Under the pieces are notes generated by a model. That model saw nothing but the letters and a program-made list of their open reading frames with translations. It was not told where the DNA came from and did not search any database. 37,748 nt of DNA from an uncultured Ruminococcus sp. (lineage in GTDB: Bacteria > Bacillota > Clostridia > Oscillospirales > Acutalibacteraceae): contig CADAYJ010000012.1 of NCBI GenBank assembly GCA_902792115.1, positions 1 through 37,748 of the forward strand, given 5' to 3'. This document shows, piece after piece, positions 30,035 to 37,748 of this stretch. The stretch's first letter is position 1; every line of letters starts with the position of its first letter. The position numbers and the translations under genes are program-made.

Positions 30035-33000
30035 ATGAAAAGAATACATAGAAAATCAAAAAAAATCACCGCAGCGGTGCTTGCAGCGTGCATTGCCGCT
30101 TCCTGCGCGTCGATCGGTTCGTTCGCGGACAACGTACAGGAGGTGTTCGGCGACGTTGACGGCGACGGCTTCGTAACATCGGCGGACGCCTTAGAGGCGC
30201 TGCGTATGTCGCTCGGCATGGACGTTTCTGATAAGAGCGGCGCACCGTCCGGAGCGTCGAGAAACGCCGCCGACGTTGACGGAGACGGAGACGTCACCTC
30301 AAACGACGCTCTTCTGATCCTGCGTGAAAGCGTGGGCTTCAACGTACTCGCTTCATACATCGCCAAAGCTAACGGTAATTTCAAATCTGATACCGATGAC
30401 CGCCCCGATCACAGCGACCTCTCGACCGATACCGGCACTGATACCTGCGATCCGCAATCGTACAAAAATATTTACTTTAACTTTGAACACGGCCCCGTCG
30501 AGTTCACGGTGTATGACAGCGGCGCAGGCGAATATATTGATTTAGAGGGAGACTCTCTTGGAATTAAGGACGACACCCTCCAGATCAAGGTTCCTATGCC
30601 CAAGGATGAGTTTGGCAAAGATAAGTATAACTCGGTCGATATCGGGATCAAAGGAGAGTACAATAGTACGCAAACCCAATTCGACGAAGAAACACAGGCG
30701 TATATCTTCTACATAGCCGGGATAAGCAGCGGCCTTACGATAACGCTCGCATACGTTTCCGAGGAGGAGCAGGGCACCGACGTTCCGGCTATCGAGCATA
30801 ATATTAAGGTTGTATCAAAGGGCGAGCCTGTACCTTTCTCTGTGTACAGCGACTCCCAGTATCAGTCACCGACGGGCGAAGTATACGATAATTACTCGTT
30901 AACGGCTTGGAAGGACGATTATGAGGACGGCTGTGTAGAGTTCATCAAACCTTCCGAAGAGCTTAAGTTAAAGGCTATTATGATGCACGACGATGCGGGC
31001 AACGAGATATATGACGGCATCAATATTGAGATCGACGGCAAATATGCCGATCTCAGCACCGAGATCGACTCCGATACGCTCGACCGCACATTCACGATCT
31101 CAGGTCTTATGAGCATAGATCTTACGATCACGTTATACTACGGCAATAAGATAGATTTGGACTCCGACCAAGAGAAGGATACGGATACGGCGTCGGGCAC
31201 AGATACAGACACAGAGATAACCTCCGACAATTCTGAAAATGACAGCCGGCTTATAGAGAACGGTATCAACAAATTCTCCGGTCAGCTCTTCAAGGAGTGC
31301 TACGAGAACGGCAAGAACACGATCATCTCCCCCCTCTCCGTGTACATAGCTCTCGCAATGACGCAGAACGGCGCAGACGGCGATACGCACAAGGAATTCG
31401 CGCAGCTGCTTTCCGAAGGCGCCGTCAGCGACGAGGCAATGAACAAGTATTTCAGAAAGTACATCAAGACAGCAAACTTAGGCGATACTCTCCGCACCTC
31501 AAACTCCTATTTTATCATCGAAAACGGCCTTGTGGATATGCAGCCCGGCTTTAAGGATACCATCGAGTCGAACTACTTCGCCGAGGTCTTCAACGGCAAG
31601 CCCGACATTGAAACGGAAAACATGATCAATGACTGGGCAAAGGACAAGACAGACGGCATGATCGACTCGATCCTCCCTCCCGGCACGCTTAACGAGCATT
31701 CGATCGCCGTTTTGCTCAACGCGATCTGCTTTGACGCCGAGTGGCGCGATAAGTACGACGAAGACCATGTCGGCGAGAGCAAATTCACGAATTACGACGG
31801 ACAGACCGTCAATACTGAATTCCTCTACGGTGAAGAGAACAGCTACATCAACGGCGAGAACGTCACAGGCTTTATAAAACCCTACTCCACGGAATGGAGC
31901 AGCGAGTATTTCAATCAGACGGGCAACGGATACAGAGAGAATTACAGCTTTGTCGCTCTGCTCCCGGATGAGGACGTTTCCATCGACGATTATATCGCTT
32001 CGCTCGACGACGATACGATCAGATCACTCGTCAAAGGCGCAAGGTCTGTTCCCGTAGACACCAAGATGCCGAAGTTCACGGCGGACAGCGACCTAAGTCT
32101 CAACGACATTCTCCGCAAGCTGGGTATCCCGCAGGCGTTCGACAAGATCAGCGCCAACCTCAAAAGGCTTGCGAAGCACAAGCTGGACGACGGCAACGTC
32201 TATATCGACAGTGTTCTCCATAAGGCGCATATCGCGCTTACGGAAGCCGGAACGAAGGCGGCCGCCGTAACAGCGATCACAGTCTGTGAAGCAGACTCCG
32301 CACCCGATGGGCCTGAGCAGCGCATGGAGGTCGATCTCGACCGCCCGTTCGTCTACGTGATATACGACAAGAATAACGATATCCCCGTATTCATCGGCGC
32401 ACAGTGCGATCTCACGGAGGACGCGAAAGCGTACCGTGAGCGCTGCAATGAGAAGGAAAACCTCCAAAACGTAAAAAATCAGATCACTGACGATATCAAC
32501 GGCTTTTCCTCGGATATGTTCAAAAAGTTCTCGCAGAACAACAAGGGCAAAAACACCGTTATCTCTCCCCTCTCCGTATATGCCGCTCTCGCAATGACTA
32601 ACAACGGCAGCGCAAACGTCACGAAGGACGAAATGCTTGGCGTTCTCTCCCGCAAGCCGGAGATGATCAGCGACAGCAGCCTCAACACATATTTCAAGGA
32701 CTATATGAACGATCTTCAAATAAGCGACTCGCTCAAAATGGCGAATTCCATATTTGTAATGGACCGCGACGACGTTGACGTAAAGGAGACGTTTATCCGG
32801 GCGCTCAAGGACAACTATTTCTCAGAGGTTTTCAACGCTCCGGCAAACGACGAGACGGTAGACAAGATAAACAAATGGTGCAGCGAGAATACGGACAAGA
32901 TGATCGAATCTATCCTCGACCACGGCAGCCTGGACGAGACATCACTCGCAGTTATTCTCAACGCGATCTGCTTTGATGCCGAGTGGGATGAGCCGTACGA

Positions 33001-33664
33001 CGACGCTGAGAACATCAGGAACTACGCCTTCAACAACTACGACGGCACTCAGACGGAGGCAAAATTCCTCTGCTCGACGGAATCCCAATACATTGAGGAC
33101 GACAAGGCTGTCGGCTTCATAAAGAAATACGCCTATAAGAGCCCGATCACCGATTTAAACCTTTCGGACCGCTACTCGTTCGCTGCGATCCTTCCGAAGG
33201 AGGGCGTGACGATCGACGAATACATCGCTTCAATGGACGACGATACGATCCGTTCCCTTATAAACGATGCCTGGTACGAGCCGGTAGACACAAGGCTTCC
33301 CGCCTTCAAGATCGACAGTGAAGCGTCTCTCAGAGCGATGCTCGCGGCTCTCGGAATGCCCTCCGCATTCAGCCTGCCGGACGCAGACTTCTCCGAGCTT
33401 GCCGTTCCGAAGAATCCGGACGAAAACGTATACATCGACGACGTTATTCACAAGGCTCACATCGAGCTTGACAACCAGGGCACAAAGGCAGCCGCAGTAA
33501 CGGCAGTAGTAATGAAGTGCGACGTTACTGCGTTACCGATAGAAGAAGATCCGCACAAGCAGGTCTTCCTCGACCGTCCGTTCATTTACGTGATCTACGA
33601 CAATGCTCACGACATTCCCGTATTCGTAGGAACGGTCTGCGATTTCAGCGACACGGCAAAGTAA
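30035..33664 (+). CDS. Secreted dockerin protein with two serpin domains
   Basis: This is a protease-inhibitor protein probably docked on a cellulosome-like scaffold. Order in 1209 residues: signal peptide (1-31), N-terminal dockerin with calcium loops DVDGDGFVTSAD (40-51) and DVDGDGDVTSND (80-91), a Thr/Asp linker, two beta-rich domains of about 100 residues each that share an FTVYDSG/FSVYSDS-like start and (D)LTITLYY-like end, a Thr/Asp spacer, serpin 1 (about 405-798) and serpin 2 (about 818-1209). Both serpins have the inhibitory hinge GTKAAAVTA (near 737 and 1147), followed by different reactive loops (ITVCEADSAPDGPEQ and VVMKCDVTALPIEED) that are some 7-8 residues longer than that of alpha-1-antitrypsin, so P1 cannot be assigned safely. 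ATG 30035 has AAGGAG eight bases upstream. Dockerin serpins are known from cellulolytic Clostridia. Confidence 0.9.
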   Translation: MKRIHRKSKKITAAVLAACIAASCASIGSFADNVQEVFGDVDGDGFVTSADALEALRMSLGMDVSDKSGAPSGASRNAADVDGDGDVTSNDALLILRESVGFNVLASYIAKANGNFKSDTDDRPDHSDLSTDTGTDTCDPQSYKNIYFNFEHGPVEFTVYDSGAGEYIDLEGDSLGIKDDTLQIKVPMPKDEFGKDKYNSVDIGIKGEYNSTQTQFDEETQAYIFYIAGISSGLTITLAYVSEEEQGTDVPAIEHNIKVVSKGEPVPFSVYSDSQYQSPTGEVYDNYSLTAWKDDYEDGCVEFIKPSEELKLKAIMMHDDAGNEIYDGINIEIDGKYADLSTEIDSDTLDRTFTISGLMSIDLTITLYYGNKIDLDSDQEKDTDTASGTDTDTEITSDNSENDSRLIENGINKFSGQLFKECYENGKNTIISPLSVYIALAMTQNGADGDTHKEFAQLLSEGAVSDEAMNKYFRKYIKTANLGDTLRTSNSYFIIENGLVDMQPGFKDTIESNYFAEVFNGKPDIETENMINDWAKDKTDGMIDSILPPGTLNEHSIAVLLNAICFDAEWRDKYDEDHVGESKFTNYDGQTVNTEFLYGEENSYINGENVTGFIKPYSTEWSSEYFNQTGNGYRENYSFVALLPDEDVSIDDYIASLDDDTIRSLVKGARSVPVDTKMPKFTADSDLSLNDILRKLGIPQAFDKISANLKRLAKHKLDDGNVYIDSVLHKAHIALTEAGTKAAAVTAITVCEADSAPDGPEQRMEVDLDRPFVYVIYDKNNDIPVFIGAQCDLTEDAKAYRERCNEKENLQNVKNQITDDINGFSSDMFKKFSQNNKGKNTVISPLSVYAALAMTNNGSANVTKDEMLGVLSRKPEMISDSSLNTYFKDYMNDLQISDSLKMANSIFVMDRDDVDVKETFIRALKDNYFSEVFNAPANDETVDKINKWCSENTDKMIESILDHGSLDETSLAVILNAICFDAEWDEPYDDAENIRNYAFNNYDGTQTEAKFLCSTESQYIEDDKAVGFIKKYAYKSPITDLNLSDRYSFAAILPKEGVTIDEYIASMDDDTIRSLINDAWYEPVDTRLPAFKIDSEASLRAMLAALGMPSAFSLPDADFSELAVPKNPDENVYIDDVIHKAHIELDNQGTKAAAVTAVVMKCDVTALPIEEDPHKQVFLDRPFIYVIYDNAHDIPVFVGTVCDFSDTAK

Positions 33665-33694
33665 CAAAGTAACAAAGAAACATCGGCATAAAGC

Positions 33695-33735
33695 AAACCG
33701 CGCACAGGGCATCAGTCTTGTGCGCGGTTTATTTT
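33695..33735 (+). terminator. Intrinsic terminator of the serpin gene
   Basis: The perfect 12-bp stem AAACCGCGCACA/TGTGCGCGGTTT has a 12-nt loop and is followed by ATTTT. Confidence 0.88.
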
Positions 33736-33796
33736 CACGGATAAAGAAGCGAGAGTATCGCTTTGTAAATCCATAATTTTCAATTTATACGCCGTA

Positions 33797-34441
33797 TCAC
33801 GTATTTAAAAGAATGAACGTAAACAAAAAACCCGTGACGGCTACGATAAGTGTGTTGGTGATAAATGCTTCGCCGATCATTCTTGACTCTACTATGTCCT
33901 TCGGATCGTACGGATCGACCTTGCAGGACAGCTCCTGCCCCTTGCTCGGACGCCTGCGCCGCCTGATTGTCGCGCCGTAAGTCTTCCCCTTCGCCTCGTA
34001 GGAAACGTCGGTGTAATAGATCACCTTGTCGCTCACGTCGCCGATCTTTGAGTGAGGGTTTTCCGTAACGACAGTGAAGTCCGTCACCCTCGCGCTCACC
34101 GGCTGCGTGTACAGGGAAAAGTTCATAGCGAGGTCGAATATGATGTGGTGTATCACGCCGATCGCCGTGACGGAGATCATCGCGAATACTCCGACGCGCC
34201 TGCCGACGACTCCGCACACGGTCGAGACGAACGTCAGGAAGCCGAAGCCGACAAGGCCAAGCGTTATCATCGCGCTCACGTGAGCCTGATAGTCCTTGCC
34301 CTGAATGTGTTCCTCCAGAGAAACGGCGTCCTCCGCATTCATCAGCTTTTCATATATCGACATATCGGGGATATCCTCACTGCTGATGGCAAGGCGCGCC
34401 TTTGAAGCCAGCTCAGACGGCTCCTTGTCATTCTTGTTCAT
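33797..34441 (-). CDS. Membrane protein, DUF3592-like
   Basis: This is a 214-residue protein of unknown function. A charged N-terminal segment (1-60) is followed by two hydrophobic segments (MITLGLVGFGFLTFVSTVCGVV and VFAMISVTAIGVIHHIIF), an extracytoplasmic or cytoplasmic beta-rich domain (VSARVTDFTVV...YYTDVSYEAKGKTYGATI, then RRRRRPSKGQELSCKVDPYDP), and a C-terminal membrane segment. The KGQ-x-VxVxYDP pattern of the beta domain resembles DUF3592 proteins. Start ATG 34441 has GGGGG five bases upstream; earlier starts exist. It follows the CorC-like gene by 82 nt on the same strand. Confidence 0.6.
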   Translation of the reverse strand: MNKNDKEPSELASKARLAISSEDIPDMSIYEKLMNAEDAVSLEEHIQGKDYQAHVSAMITLGLVGFGFLTFVSTVCGVVGRRVGVFAMISVTAIGVIHHIIFDLAMNFSLYTQPVSARVTDFTVVTENPHSKIGDVSDKVIYYTDVSYEAKGKTYGATIRRRRRPSKGQELSCKVDPYDPKDIVESRMIGEAFITNTLIVAVTGFLFTFILLNT

Positions 34442-34523
34442 CTTATCCCCCATTTCCTTCAGAGTAATGACATAATACAATTTCGGTAAAGACGCTTCTG
34501 CGCCTTAGCTGCGCTTTGCTCTG

Positions 34524-35381
34524 TCAGAGCGGCTTGCTCTTCATTATCAGCACCTTTGAGATGCGGCGGTCTTCTATCTCGGAGACGGTCAGGATCACGT
34601 CGCCCTTTTTGATCACAGGCTTTTCCTCGGGCTGAGGTATCCTGCCGAGGCGCTCGAGTATGTACGCCGCGAGCGTTTCGCAGCCCTCGGGCGCTTCGAG
34701 CGATTCGCCGACAAGCTCCTCAACGTCCTCGATCGCCGTCATTCCGTCCACGGAGAAGGCGTCGCCGCCGAGCTTTCTGATGCTCTCGTCCTCGTCGTCG
34801 AATTCGTCCTGAATGTTGCCGAGGATCTCCTCCACGAGATCCTCAAGTGTGATAAGCCCCTCTGTGCCGCCATACTCGTCAACGACGACGGCCATCTGCA
34901 CCTTCTGCTCCGTCATGAGCGCGAACAGCGCCTCGCAGTTCTTGCTTTTCGGAACGAACGGAACCTTTCTCACTATATTCGCAAGGCTGAATGCGTCCTT
35001 CGATTCTCCGATGACGTAGCGAAGAAGATCCTTCACGTACAGCACGCCGATGATCGTGTCGATGTCGTCGTGATACACGGGAATACGTGAATAACCGGTG
35101 TCGATCGCAAGGCGCACCGTCTCGTCAAGCGAGGCCGTATCCTCCAGCGCGGTAATATCTATGCGGTGCGTCATAATGTCGCCGACCGCCATATCGGTAA
35201 AGTCAAAGATATTCTCTATACGGCTCTTCTCGTGTTCCTCTATGCTTCCGTTTTCCTCTCCGGCGTCGATCAGGTCGAGGATCTCCTCCTCCGTGACGTC
35301 TCGCCGCCTGAGACCGAGAAGCTGCGCGAACGAGTTTTTTGCCTTCTTCTTTTCCTTTTTTTCCGAACTGTCATCGGGCAT
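34524..35381 (-). CDS. CorC/HlyC-like protein with paired CBS domains
   Basis: The 285-residue protein starts with a Lys-rich segment, then VTEEEILDLIDAGEENGSIEE, which links to a pair of CBS domains (about 65-190; VGDIMTHRIDITAL and VPFVPKSKNCEALFALM) and the CorC/HlyC transporter-associated domain at the C-terminus (ALGGDAFSVDGMTAIEDV-like segment through GDVILTVSEIEDRRI). Bacillus and other Firmicutes relatives usually carry an N-terminal membrane CNNM/DUF21 domain; none is present, so this is the soluble CorC type, associated with magnesium/cobalt efflux in enterobacteria. The substrate here is unknown. Confidence 0.85.
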   Translation of the reverse strand: MPDDSSEKKEKKKAKNSFAQLLGLRRRDVTEEEILDLIDAGEENGSIEEHEKSRIENIFDFTDMAVGDIMTHRIDITALEDTASLDETVRLAIDTGYSRIPVYHDDIDTIIGVLYVKDLLRYVIGESKDAFSLANIVRKVPFVPKSKNCEALFALMTEQKVQMAVVVDEYGGTEGLITLEDLVEEILGNIQDEFDDEDESIRKLGGDAFSVDGMTAIEDVEELVGESLEAPEGCETLAAYILERLGRIPQPEEKPVIKKGDVILTVSEIEDRRISKVLIMKSKPL

Positions 35382-35445
35382 CTTTTCAGCACTCCTTACG
35401 ATCTGTCATGCGCTTTTCCGGCGCAAAAAATAATTCTCTGTTTTA

Positions 35446-35474
35446 CTTATACACTGAATGCTCCGTTTTGTCAA
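35446..35474 (-). promoter_or_regulatory. Sigma-A promoter of the CorC-like gene
   Basis: On the minus strand TTGACA (35474-35469), 17 nt and TATAAG (35451-35446), about 65 nt ahead of the start. Confidence 0.8.
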
Positions 35475-35583
35475 GTGGTCTTCCGCAAAATTTTGGCAGG
35501 TGCAGTGCCGCTCCCGAAGAATCGTTTATCTGCACAAATTCGACAAAAGTTTTATGTTTATAATGTAGAATTTGCGAAAAGTA

Positions 35584-35612
35584 TTGAAAACTTTGCAATA
35601 AAGAAATATAAT
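35584..35612 (+). promoter_or_regulatory. Sigma-A promoter of mscL
   Basis: TTGAAA (35584-35589), 17 nt and TATAAT (35607-35612), about 45 nt ahead of the start. Confidence 0.8.
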
Positions 35613-35657
35613 AATAGATGTAAAAATACTTTATCCTTGAAGAGGGGGACTAACACA

Positions 35658-36161
35658 ATGAGCGAAAAAAAAGGAATTATTGCGGAGTTTAAGGAATTCA
35701 TCTCACGAGGCAACGTGATGGATCTTGCTGTCGGCGTTATCATCGGCGGCGCGTTCAACGGTATCGTATCATCGCTTTGCGACGACGTTATCATGCCTGC
35801 TATCCAGCTTCTGATCGGCACTGTCGCCGGGGACAAATACATCAACCCCGAGACGAACCAGCCCGATTTTGAGATGATGACAAAGGCGCTCAACGTCGGC
35901 ACGATCAAGTTTGGCGCGTTCATTTCCGCTATCATCAACTTTCTCATCATGGCGATCATCATTTTCATGATCGTAAAGGCAGTCAACAAGATGATGGATC
36001 TCGGCAAGAAGAAGGAAGCGCCGAAGGAGGAGGCTCCCACAACGAAGGAATGCCCGTTCTGCCTCAGCGAGATTCCGATAAAAGCAAAGCGCTGCCCGCA
36101 CTGCACCTCGCAGCTTGAGGAGCCTAAGGAGATCAAGATCGAGAAAAAAGCAAAGAAGTAA
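35658..36161 (+). CDS. mscL: Large-conductance mechanosensitive channel with C-terminal zinc ribbon
   Basis: MscL opens under membrane tension to release solutes during osmotic downshift. The 167-residue protein has the conserved N-terminus FKEFISRGNVMDLAVGVIIG, two membrane segments (about 15-45 and 75-103) and a cytoplasmic helix. A double CXXC zinc ribbon (CPFC...CPHC) and a Lys/Glu tail replace the simple end of enterobacterial MscL; such ribbons occur in other Firmicutes. The ATG follows AGAGGGGG. It is monocistronic. Confidence 0.95.
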   Translation: MSEKKGIIAEFKEFISRGNVMDLAVGVIIGGAFNGIVSSLCDDVIMPAIQLLIGTVAGDKYINPETNQPDFEMMTKALNVGTIKFGAFISAIINFLIMAIIIFMIVKAVNKMMDLGKKKEAPKEEAPTTKECPFCLSEIPIKAKRCPHCTSQLEEPKEIKIEKKAKK

Positions 36162-36164
36162 CAA

Positions 36165-36193
36165 AAAAAGCGCCCGGATCCCGGGTGCTTTTT
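36165..36193. terminator. Bidirectional terminator between mscL and the CapA gene
   Basis: The stem AAAAAGCGCCCGG/CCGGGTGCTTTTT has one G-U pair and loop ATC, so a T tract follows on both strands. It serves two convergent genes. Confidence 0.92.
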
Positions 36194-36197
36194 CAGT

Positions 36198-37463
36198 TTA
36201 TTTCGCGCACGGTGCGAACGTCAGCGATTTGTCCTTCCTGCGGAAAATATCGGTGTAGTGGTCGTAGACCTCCTTATACTCCGGGAGAAAGCGCTTGATC
36301 TCGGGCGCGGAGAAGGGAACGATCAGGTAATCCGCCCACGTCGCCTGGTTGTAGTAGCAGTACATCAGTTCGTGGCTGAGATCCTCGATAATGATCTTCG
36401 TCTCGCCGTTTTCCGTCGTTTTTCTCACGGTGAACGTCGCAAGGACGCTCGTGACCTTATTGTAGTATTCGTCCTGCATCTGCGCGCAGAAAAGGTTGCC
36501 GAGGGAGTAGTAGACAAGCGTATCGCCTATGTACTCGGCAGGCTCTATGACGTGCGGGTGCGTGCCGATAACGAGGTCTGCGCCGCAGTCGGCGAGGTAT
36601 TTCGCCATGTCGTCCTGGTAATCCGTCTCGTCCGTCGAATACTCAACTCCTGCGTGCATACATACGACGAGGAAATCAACCTTATCCCGGACGGCGTCGA
36701 TATCGCTCTTGACCTGCTTTTTGTACGCCTTGTACTCCGCGTCCTCGCCGGGACTTGTGAAATTGCACGGCCAGACGTTGACGAGGTAATCCTTCCCCTC
36801 CGGCAGTATAAAGCCGTTGAGGCCGTACGTGTAATCGAGGACGGAATACGTCACGCCGTTGCATTCAAGGACGTGTACCTCATTGCGCTCCTCGCGGCTC
36901 GCGAAGGAGCCTGTCATAAACACGCCGTCCTGCTTTTTCCAGTATTTGCACGAAGCGAGAATGCCCTCCTCGCCGGCGTCGTACGTGTGGTTCGTCGCCG
37001 TGGATACGATATTGTATCCGAGATCGACCATCGCGTCGCCAGCCTCCTGCGGACTGCAAAAGCACGGATAGCTCGAAAGTCCGACCTCCTCGCCGCCAAG
37101 GATCGTTTCCTGGTTGTAGTAATTGAGGTCGCAGTCCTTTGTGAAGCGGCGCAGGTTGCGGACCATCGGCTTGAAATCGTACCCATTGCCGTTAGCGAGG
37201 GCATTTGCGTATGCGTACGTTGAATCATAGATGATATAGTCGCCTGCGATCGACATTCTGAACGTGCCGTTCTCCCTGCCCTGCGGCGCCGTATCCTCCT
37301 CGGGAGCGGACGCATTATGCTCCAACTCAAAGAGAACCTCGCCTTCCTCAAGCGCCTCGTCGGGAGCCTCCTGCTCCGCCGCAGCGCAGCCGCCGCACGC
37401 CGCCAGCACGCAAGCCGCCGCAAAAGCAGCAGCCGACCGCGCGGTAAATCCAAATTTCCTCAA
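36198..37463 (-). CDS. CapA-family lipoprotein (poly-gamma-glutamate-type capsule protein)
   Basis: CapA-like proteins have a metallophosphatase fold and act in surface poly-gamma-glutamate or related polymer handling. The protein has a signal peptide with lipobox VLAAC, an acidic linker, then the CapA domain: MSIAGDYIIYD, NQETILGG, STATNHTYDAGEEG, VVCMHAGVEYS and DLVIGTHPHVIEP, YSLGNLFCA. The nucleotide frame allows starts at TTG 37493, GTG 37472 and TTG 37463; the last has GGGGTGA at good spacing and is chosen. The repeat-borne promoter lies about 190 nt upstream. No CapB/CapC is nearby, so the substrate is unknown. Confidence 0.85.
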   Translation of the reverse strand: MRKFGFTARSAAAFAAACVLAACGGCAAAEQEAPDEALEEGEVLFELEHNASAPEEDTAPQGRENGTFRMSIAGDYIIYDSTYAYANALANGNGYDFKPMVRNLRRFTKDCDLNYYNQETILGGEEVGLSSYPCFCSPQEAGDAMVDLGYNIVSTATNHTYDAGEEGILASCKYWKKQDGVFMTGSFASREERNEVHVLECNGVTYSVLDYTYGLNGFILPEGKDYLVNVWPCNFTSPGEDAEYKAYKKQVKSDIDAVRDKVDFLVVCMHAGVEYSTDETDYQDDMAKYLADCGADLVIGTHPHVIEPAEYIGDTLVYYSLGNLFCAQMQDEYYNKVTSVLATFTVRKTTENGETKIIIEDLSHELMYCYYNQATWADYLIVPFSAPEIKRFLPEYKEVYDHYTDIFRRKDKSLTFAPCAK

Positions 37464-37649
37464 AACGATCACCCCGATAGTATCATAAATCAATGTGTGT
37501 TGACTCCGCCCTGAAGCAGCTCATTTTGGCACAATGTCTTCTCATACTGCGCCGCGAAAAAAACGCATAGGTCCGCGGTCTTCGGCTATTCCCTGTCCGA
37601 GCAGAAACCACGCTCAAGGATATACGAATTTCCGCATTGTCAGCACACC
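37464..37649 (-). other. Leader region of the CapA gene
   Basis: This is a roughly 185-nt region between the repeat-borne promoter and the CapA start. It shares no evident sequence with the leader of the sigma gene behind the other repeat copy. Nothing else was recognised in it. Confidence 0.5.
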
Positions 37650-37748
37650 ATAATAATACCATTTTTTTCACACCAGGTCAACAGGCGGACGAGCGTCCGC
37701 CGGCAGTTCCGCTGATAGTTTTTTCAATTCCCAAATCCCTCTCCGCGT
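37650..37748 (-). repeat. 99-bp promoter-bearing repeat, copy 2 (cut by window end)
   Basis: Exact reverse complement of 28272-28370, ending at the window boundary, so the repeat may be longer. Its hairpin precedes TTGACC-N17-TATTAT (minus strand, 37681-37653), oriented toward the CapA gene. Confidence 0.92.
37653..37681 (-). promoter_or_regulatory. Sigma-A promoter inside repeat copy 2
   Basis: On the minus strand TTGACC (37681-37676), 17 nt and TATTAT (37658-37653), identical to the promoter ahead of the sigma gene. Confidence 0.75.

Overview
This window looks like a chromosomal segment of a spore-forming, low-redundancy Clostridia genome, most likely Oscillospirales/Ruminococcaceae. The pointers are SpoIIP with a sigma-E-like promoter, a ctsR-mcsA-mcsB-clpC operon with CtsR boxes, a DnaD/DnaI primosome pair, an MscL with a C-terminal zinc ribbon, and two secreted dockerin proteins, one of them a double serpin, which suggests cellulosome-type biology. 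No rRNA, tRNA, CRISPR array, transposase or phage gene was seen.

Layout. 1-2.3 kb: dnaD (frameshifted) and dnaI on the minus strand. 2.3-3.5 kb: spoIIP on the plus strand. 3.5-7.3 kb: minus-strand rqcH, Sfp-type phosphopantetheinyl transferase and a DHHW/AlgX-like lipoprotein. 7.4-12.2 kb: one giant minus-strand gene (1585 aa) with four copies of an approximately 76-residue domain, a zinc knuckle, SseB-like modules and an Ala/Glu coiled coil. 12.6-12.9 kb: an ArsR-type regulator. 13.1-17.9 kb: the CtsR protein-quality-control operon, in which mcsB has one in-frame UAA. 17.9-20.0 kb: a broken leucine-rich-repeat dockerin gene and a cyclophilin lipoprotein. 20.2-27.7 kb: rpoB-rpoC. 28.0-29.8 kb: a repeat-rich promoter region, an ECF-like sigma factor and its probable anti-sigma partner. 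30.0-33.7 kb: dockerin plus two serpins. 33.8-37.7 kb: a small membrane protein, a CorC-like CBS protein, MscL and a CapA-family lipoprotein.

How the parts may connect. The heat-shock/quality-control theme recurs: CtsR/McsA/McsB/ClpC for arginine-phosphate-tagged proteins, RqcH for stalled ribosomes, and an exported prolyl isomerase and serpins outside the cell. The sigma gene and the serpin gene share a promoter-like motif with identical internal spacing, so the sigma factor may control itself and the serpin. A 99-bp sequence carrying a hairpin and a good sigma-A promoter occurs twice, in inverted orientation, once ahead of the sigma gene and once ahead of the CapA gene. It looks like a dispersed promoter cassette.

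The least explained items are the giant repeat/SseB protein, the promoter cassette with its degenerate tandem relatives, and the shared sigma-serpin promoter motif. Three genes (dnaD, mcsB, the LRR-dockerin gene) are interrupted. Because dnaD is normally essential, sequence or assembly error must be excluded before reading biology into those lesions.
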